A DNA stretch of 64,000 bases from Enoplosus armatus (taxonomy: Eukaryota; Chordata; Actinopteri; Centrarchiformes; Enoplosidae). The DNA is taken from positions 13,245,463 through 13,309,462 of the forward strand of contig NC_092181.1 of assembly GCF_043641665.1 (NCBI RefSeq). The letters are read 5' to 3'. The position numbers and the translations under genes are program-made. The notes beneath the pieces were generated by a model. It had not been told where the DNA came from and did not search any database. It saw only the letters and a program-made list of their open reading frames with translations. Shown here in pieces: positions 59,101-64,000 of this stretch; position 1 is the stretch's first letter; every line of letters starts with the position of its first letter.

Positions 59101-61668
59101 TGTGCTAAAAGAAGAGGAGACAGACAGTGTTAGTCTCTGATGTTAGTCTCTCTGTAAGGTCTTAATCGCAAACTGACAAATCTCTTGAAATGAAACAGAG
59201 GGAGAGCTGCGGGGCAAAGTCTTGTATGTTATTAAAAGAAATATGACCTTTCACAGGAACAGACGAACCACATTTATTGCTCACACCACTGAACTATTCC
59301 CATTAATAATCAGAGTAAGAGATGACAACAAATTTTGTGTCCTTCGTTTACCTTATCTCGATACAATTTTGTGTTGGGAAGTAGTAGGCTTGGGAAATTG
59401 TCTATATTTGTCAATGTGCCCTCAATGAGGACGGTGGGGGGATCACCTGTGATCTCAGCACACTATCACATCTCAGCTGTTACACATGTACTGCATATAC
59501 AAGGACATGAATAAACTGGAGACTTACAGTACCACCACCATCACATGATAATCAGTCAGCTCAAGCTTGGGCTTGTGTGGGCTGGTGTGCCGGGAGCAGC
59601 TGTCTATGGTTTTATATTGAGTGACAGAGCTTCTCATCTATATAGACTTGAGTATGAAAACAACATGCGTACCATGGTCAAAAGTTGCACAGAGCTTCAG
59701 GGTGTTGGTTTTCAGTGTGATTAGCAGTACTAGCAACCAATCACATTAGTCATTTGATTCAGTGTTGAAATCAACAATATCACCTAATAGAGCTGTAATA
59801 TTTAAGATTAGATTACCGTTTCCACCTACACTTGTATTTCCTTTGCATTGGAAAGAAAACAGAGCCCTCCGACAGCCAGAGTAATTATGAGGAAGGAGGA
59901 GGACAAAGTCTGTAGAGGAATGAGGTCGGGGTGAATGGATGGAACTATAACTAAGAGTAGGCATCTTAACCCAAACCTTAATAAAGCTGAAAGCTGAAAC
60001 CTAACCAAACATTAACCATAACATTGTCACTTCATATTTGTAATGTTTTTTGAAGGCACAGACCGATGATGCAGTCATGCTGATAGAAAACGTTTTTATG
60101 TGTTGTTCTAGAGGACATGGACAAATGACATATTTTGTTGTTTAATTTAACTTGTCACATTGTATGGATGTAACTCTGATGCTGGTTTTATCAATTGGCA
60201 ATTCTATTAGATGTGGACATTTGTTACCATAGGTGCTTCGTCTTAAACCCTGTCTGCAGGCCAAATGATCACTATAGTTTTTAATTGAGTTGAGAGATCA
60301 CTGAGTGGCCAGTACAAGTTTGATTTAACTAGAACAGTAACATAGTACTACTACTGAGGTCTGAACTGTGAGGGATAATAAGGAAGGAGATTGATAGAGT
60401 CAGGCAGACGAACAAGGTGAACAGTCCTCTAAGCGGAGGCGACAGGTGACAGACTGGGGCTGATGGCTTATCGGACAAGAACGTGGAAACCCAGATCTAT
60501 ATTAGCACCCAAAAATCCTTTATGGCTGGACTTCATAAGTAATTGGAATGGAATCAAAAGGTGCAAGATTGGGGACAAAAAAATAACAAATAAATTTGCA
60601 CCGGATGTAGGAAATAGTTTCTGTGTGAAATTTAAAAAGTTTGTACTTTCTCTGACTTACAAACACCAAACACAAGGTAGCTGCCGAGTGACGGCCCTGG
60701 GTAAACAGCCTGCGTGGAGATGACTCAGGTGACAGAGTGATGTCGTTTTTCAGTAGTTTCACACTGTACATGCACACGATGCTTTAGGAATATTTTTTTA
60801 TGCAAATGAATTTTCCAAGGTGACTTGTGCAGCATGTGTCTCTGTGCTAATTAGAAACCATCAACTTAAAGTTGCTTTGACCTTTATTAATATTCAGACA
60901 AACTAGCTGTGGCTGCAGAGTGTACAGGAAGTTGGTTATTTGTTCATGTGGGAGTGAAAGGAGATGAAATGTCATATAAGAGCTTTAAGTATTCAATAGG
61001 GAGGCTGTACTTTGCTGTTTGTGTTAATGAGACTTTATATGACTCCATTTACTGGAACTTTTGTCTTTTAGTCAAAGTGAATTTCTTTACTGCGGTAATC
61101 TTGTTTCAGAATTAATATAAAGTGTTGTAACTTGAAACTCGTGCCGCACACATCGTTGTTAGGTCCAGACTGACAGTATAGTCAATAAGCACAGCAGATT
61201 TGAATGCTTATGTTGTGCAAAAGTAGATGCACAATGACATGCACAGTCTCCCAGGGAGGGAGGTTTTCTGCAATTGTCTTCAAATGTTTGTTTAAACTTT
61301 GATGGGTGTTCACAGACCTCCCTCGCTCTCTTCCTCCCACCTCTCTACACCTCCCTCCCTCGCTCCCTCCCTCAAGCCTTCTGTAGCTCGGCAAGAAGAG
61401 AGGAGCGGATGATGGAAAGAAATGTTCAACACAGCGTGCCTGTGTCAGAGTTCCTCCTCAGACATGGGAATGCACCCACATGCCTGCAGACATATTCAAA
61501 CACACTCTGCACATGGAAACACACGCTTACACACTCACCCACTCACACACACACACACAAAGCTCATGTAGAAGGAAACAAACATGGAAAAACATGGAGC
61601 TGCTTGATATTCTATATATAAACTACAAGCTGGAGGTGTTTAGTTTGCCAGCATGTGTGGATACGTGT

Positions 61669-61696
61669 GTGCATGTGTGTGTGTGTGTGTGTGTGT
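61669..61696. repeat. (GT)n microsatellite
   Basis: GT units, interrupted at the start by a single CA step. Confidence 0.93.
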
Positions 61697-62394
61697 TTCT
61701 GTGTCCTTCATGATTATGCTTTTAAGGGCTTCAGGGCATGTGTGTTGTCACTGAATACATCGTCCCTCCTGTATGACGCTCTCCTCACTGGGGACCCTCA
61801 GTGTAAAGACTATGACGTCTCCCGCAAACAGATTGAAGTAGATTACAGTAACTTTGCACATTGCCATGGGAACGTACAGATCAATTATTTGATTTTTACA
61901 ATTCATGTCGGGAATCATCCACAGATTTTCAATGACTGTAAAGGAAACAGGAAAAGGAAACTAGCAGATCTGACAGTGGAGCATATAACATAAGGAGTTT
62001 GAATTCGATCACCCTCTCTCTCCCATGTTTATTGTCACCCTTCAATGTGCAGTAAAGCTGACATGTGTTACGTGTAGCGAGTCTCCCCTTCCCCTCCCTA
62101 TAGCATTAGTCCATGTGGGTCCTCTGCCACTTTGCTGAAGAGGATGAACCATGTTGGAGGAGGTCCTCTCAGTGATTTGTCACTTGTTCAGCCATCTGCC
62201 ACTGTGAAACCTTTCCTGTTTAGCACTGTAAAGCACAAAGAGGATTCTCAGTTAAAACCTTCAAAATCAAATTTTAAACAAATAACAAAATCAGCACCAA
62301 AGCAGATAACATACATGACATTTTGTGTGACAAAGGTTTAGGCAACTAAAGCTACTTTAGAATATGTTGTAGTCACATTAAAAGCTAAGAATTA

Positions 62395-62745
62395 GAGGAA
62401 TAGCGTGACATTTTGGGAAATATGCTTTTCTGCTTTCCAGTCGAGCATGAGATGAGAAGATCGCCCAGCACAGTGACTTCCTAGAGTGTTGTCGTCACTG
62501 TGAGGTTGCCAGGCAACCAGCGTAACTCCCCATTAAAACACCACTTGTCTTTTTTACGTTTCAGTGTGTGTACAGATTAAACAAACAAGATCTATTCTGT
62601 TTTTTTAGTGGTCTGGTTTTTTTTACCCATGGACAGAGTTAGGCTAGCTGTTTCTCCCTGCTTCCAGTCTTAAATGCTTACCTAAGGTAATTGAATCCCG
62701 GCTCTAGCTCCATAGTTAATGCACAGACATGAGAGTGGAATTGAT
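62395..62745 (-). repeat. Dispersed repeat, family C, near full-length copy
   Basis: The minus strand reads CCACTCTCATGTCTGTGC, then AAGCATTTAAGACTGGAAGC, GAGAAACAGCTAGCCTAACT, CTTGTTTGTTTAATCTGTAC, GGAAGTCACTGTGCTGGGC and ATATTTCCCAAAATGTCACG. This order agrees with the 43250-43500 copy and with a repeat common in percomorph genomes. Confidence 0.6.
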
Positions 62746-64000
62746 TCGATGTGACTTATGAAATGATTGTTGAGTTTGTAAATGCCCACCTCTGGAAATG
62801 ACAATACAATAGTGGGAAAACTTGTAATAAAAGAGCAAAAATTGAAACAACATTATCAAGAACTGCATGAACGGCATGTTTGTCATTAGTTTCTAAGTCA
62901 CACTGCCAGAGTTTTTACACACAAGAGACAAAAGTCTCTCCCTGTGTATTGACAGTGAACTTGAAAGCAAGATGGGCTTCTTCACATTTTATATCTGACT
63001 GATGTTGTTTGTGGATGAGCATCACCTGTTTGTCTTTTCCTCCTTGTCAAAACACTGAGCATCGTAGACTTAACATGTTTGGGTTTTTTTCTGTCTGACA
63101 AAATTTTGCTGACCTGAATCTTGATAGCCTAGCATCCATGAGAGCACCTCTTGTTCCTTTATCGTTCCCAAATGTCACAGACCTTTTTTCACAACAGACA
63201 TATTGACCTGTCAAAGCATGAAAAGCAAAGGTGGAACTAATAACATACACGGTGTCTCCTTTCCAGCAATTATCGCATATCTCATTTGTCACACCTGTGT
63301 TAGACAAGCCAAAATGTCTGCTGTAAAAAAGGTTTATTCAGCTTTAGTGTTTAGTTTTCAGCCCACCGCCTTGTTTGAGGTCTGGCTTTGACATATTAGC
63401 GAGCACCAAGTCCTCCACTGCTTTTTTTTTGGTTTAGTCAATAATGACTCTTATTAATATGGTGATTTACAATGGTAATGTTTTATTAACCTTCGAATAC
63501 TACACATATTGTAACGCCTTTAAGGTAAAAGAAGAATTTGTAACAGCCACCAAACTGCTGTTTCTTTCCTGCCTCATGTCCCTGAAGCTATAAACCAGCT
63601 CAGCCTGCCAGTAGAGGCTCCTCATGTTTTGCTACTGATAAGTTTGTCCTTCACATACAATAGAAGTTAATGGAGCAAACATTCAGGCTGCAGATTATGA
63701 TGAAACTAATCAGCAGCTTGCTATATTTAAACTCGCATTCCTTTTTTTTAACTTGTAGCTTTTGTTTCAGGCCTTTCCCGCAAGGCGAACCTGTACTGCA
63801 CAAACCTCCAATTTTCAGTTACAGATTTAGAGAGACTTACTATGCAGTTGTAAATGGGTTTTTTTTCCCCTGTAGAGGAGTTAGCGTGCTGCTTACTGGA
63901 GTATGAATGAATAATTAGTACTCGTGCATCTTTGTCGTCTGTGCAGAATAGCATGCTTGTTTTTTTTTCCTAAGTTCATCATCCCCTGTGCCTCTTTACT

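Larger units (their letters stand above)
49648..64000 (+). other. plppr2-like second intron, at least 14 kb
   Basis: No exon encoding the next PLPPR segment (transmembrane 1 and the FFC loop) was found on the plus strand, so the intron continues past the window. Contents seen: a homeodomain-type palindrome (50356-50380), retroelement 3' ends, C/T-rich tracts (50.8-52.4 kb), microsatellites and a family C repeat (62395-62745). Open frames here show no homology. Confidence 0.45.

Noticed and set aside
61655..61993. 112-codon plus-strand frame considered as a downstream PLPPR exon
   Set aside because: Does not resemble any PLPPR segment and begins in a GT microsatellite.

Overview
The window is vertebrate nuclear DNA, almost certainly from a spiny-rayed (percomorph) teleost fish. 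Genes are split by long introns, dinucleotide arrays are very dense, L2-type LINE 3' ends carry TGATTC tails, and several short interspersed repeats look like families common in percomorph genomes. There are no bacterial operons, ribosome binding sites, CRISPR arrays or phage genes. Most open frames above 60 codons are chance frames in AT-rich or microsatellite DNA.

Region 1 (1-6.8 kb, all minus strand): a tandem array of single-exon secreted lipocalins of the kind annotated in fish as saxitoxin/tetrodotoxin-binding protein (PSTBP)-like or tributyltin-binding protein (TBT-bp)-like. Three copies are intact (9-623, 1304-1906, 3376-3960). A fourth (about 5838-6345) is dead: it has a frameshift, and its 3' end is lost where a 5'-truncated L2 LINE (about 5035-5808) now sits. 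Every copy has its own TATA box and a shared upstream promoter module. Orphan modules, one with a decayed signal-peptide stub, mark lost copies.

Region 2 (8.8-38.4 kb, minus strand): paralemmin-3 (palm3). Six coding exons (8835-9919, 11857-11887, 12972-13044, 13754-13881, 17702-17782, 18371-18415) join in frame into a 480-residue protein. It has an N-terminal coiled coil, a long acidic low-complexity middle and a C-terminal CaaX lipidation motif. The first intron is about 19.5 kb and leads to a probable 5' UTR exon with its donor at 37928, next to a CpG-richer promoter area.

Region 3 (38.4-64 kb, plus strand): about 6.5 kb of intergenic DNA, then a gene transcribed away from palm3. It has a probable non-coding first exon (about 44915-45139) and one coding exon (49537-49647) matching the start of a phospholipid phosphatase-related (PLPPR) protein, most likely plppr2. 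Its remaining exons lie beyond 64 kb. Paralemmin and PLPPR genes are also linked elsewhere in vertebrate genomes, so this pair looks like an ancient paralogon. Both proteins act at the plasma membrane of neuron-like cells. The lipocalins are secreted and unrelated in function.

The rest is intronic or intergenic DNA with LINE, SINE and MITE relics, foldback repeats and many (GT)n/(CA)n tracts. I found no convincing undescribed molecular system. The most interesting material is the evolution of the intronless lipocalin array, the copy that has lost the lipocalin signature tryptophan, and a few possible regulatory or structural elements.
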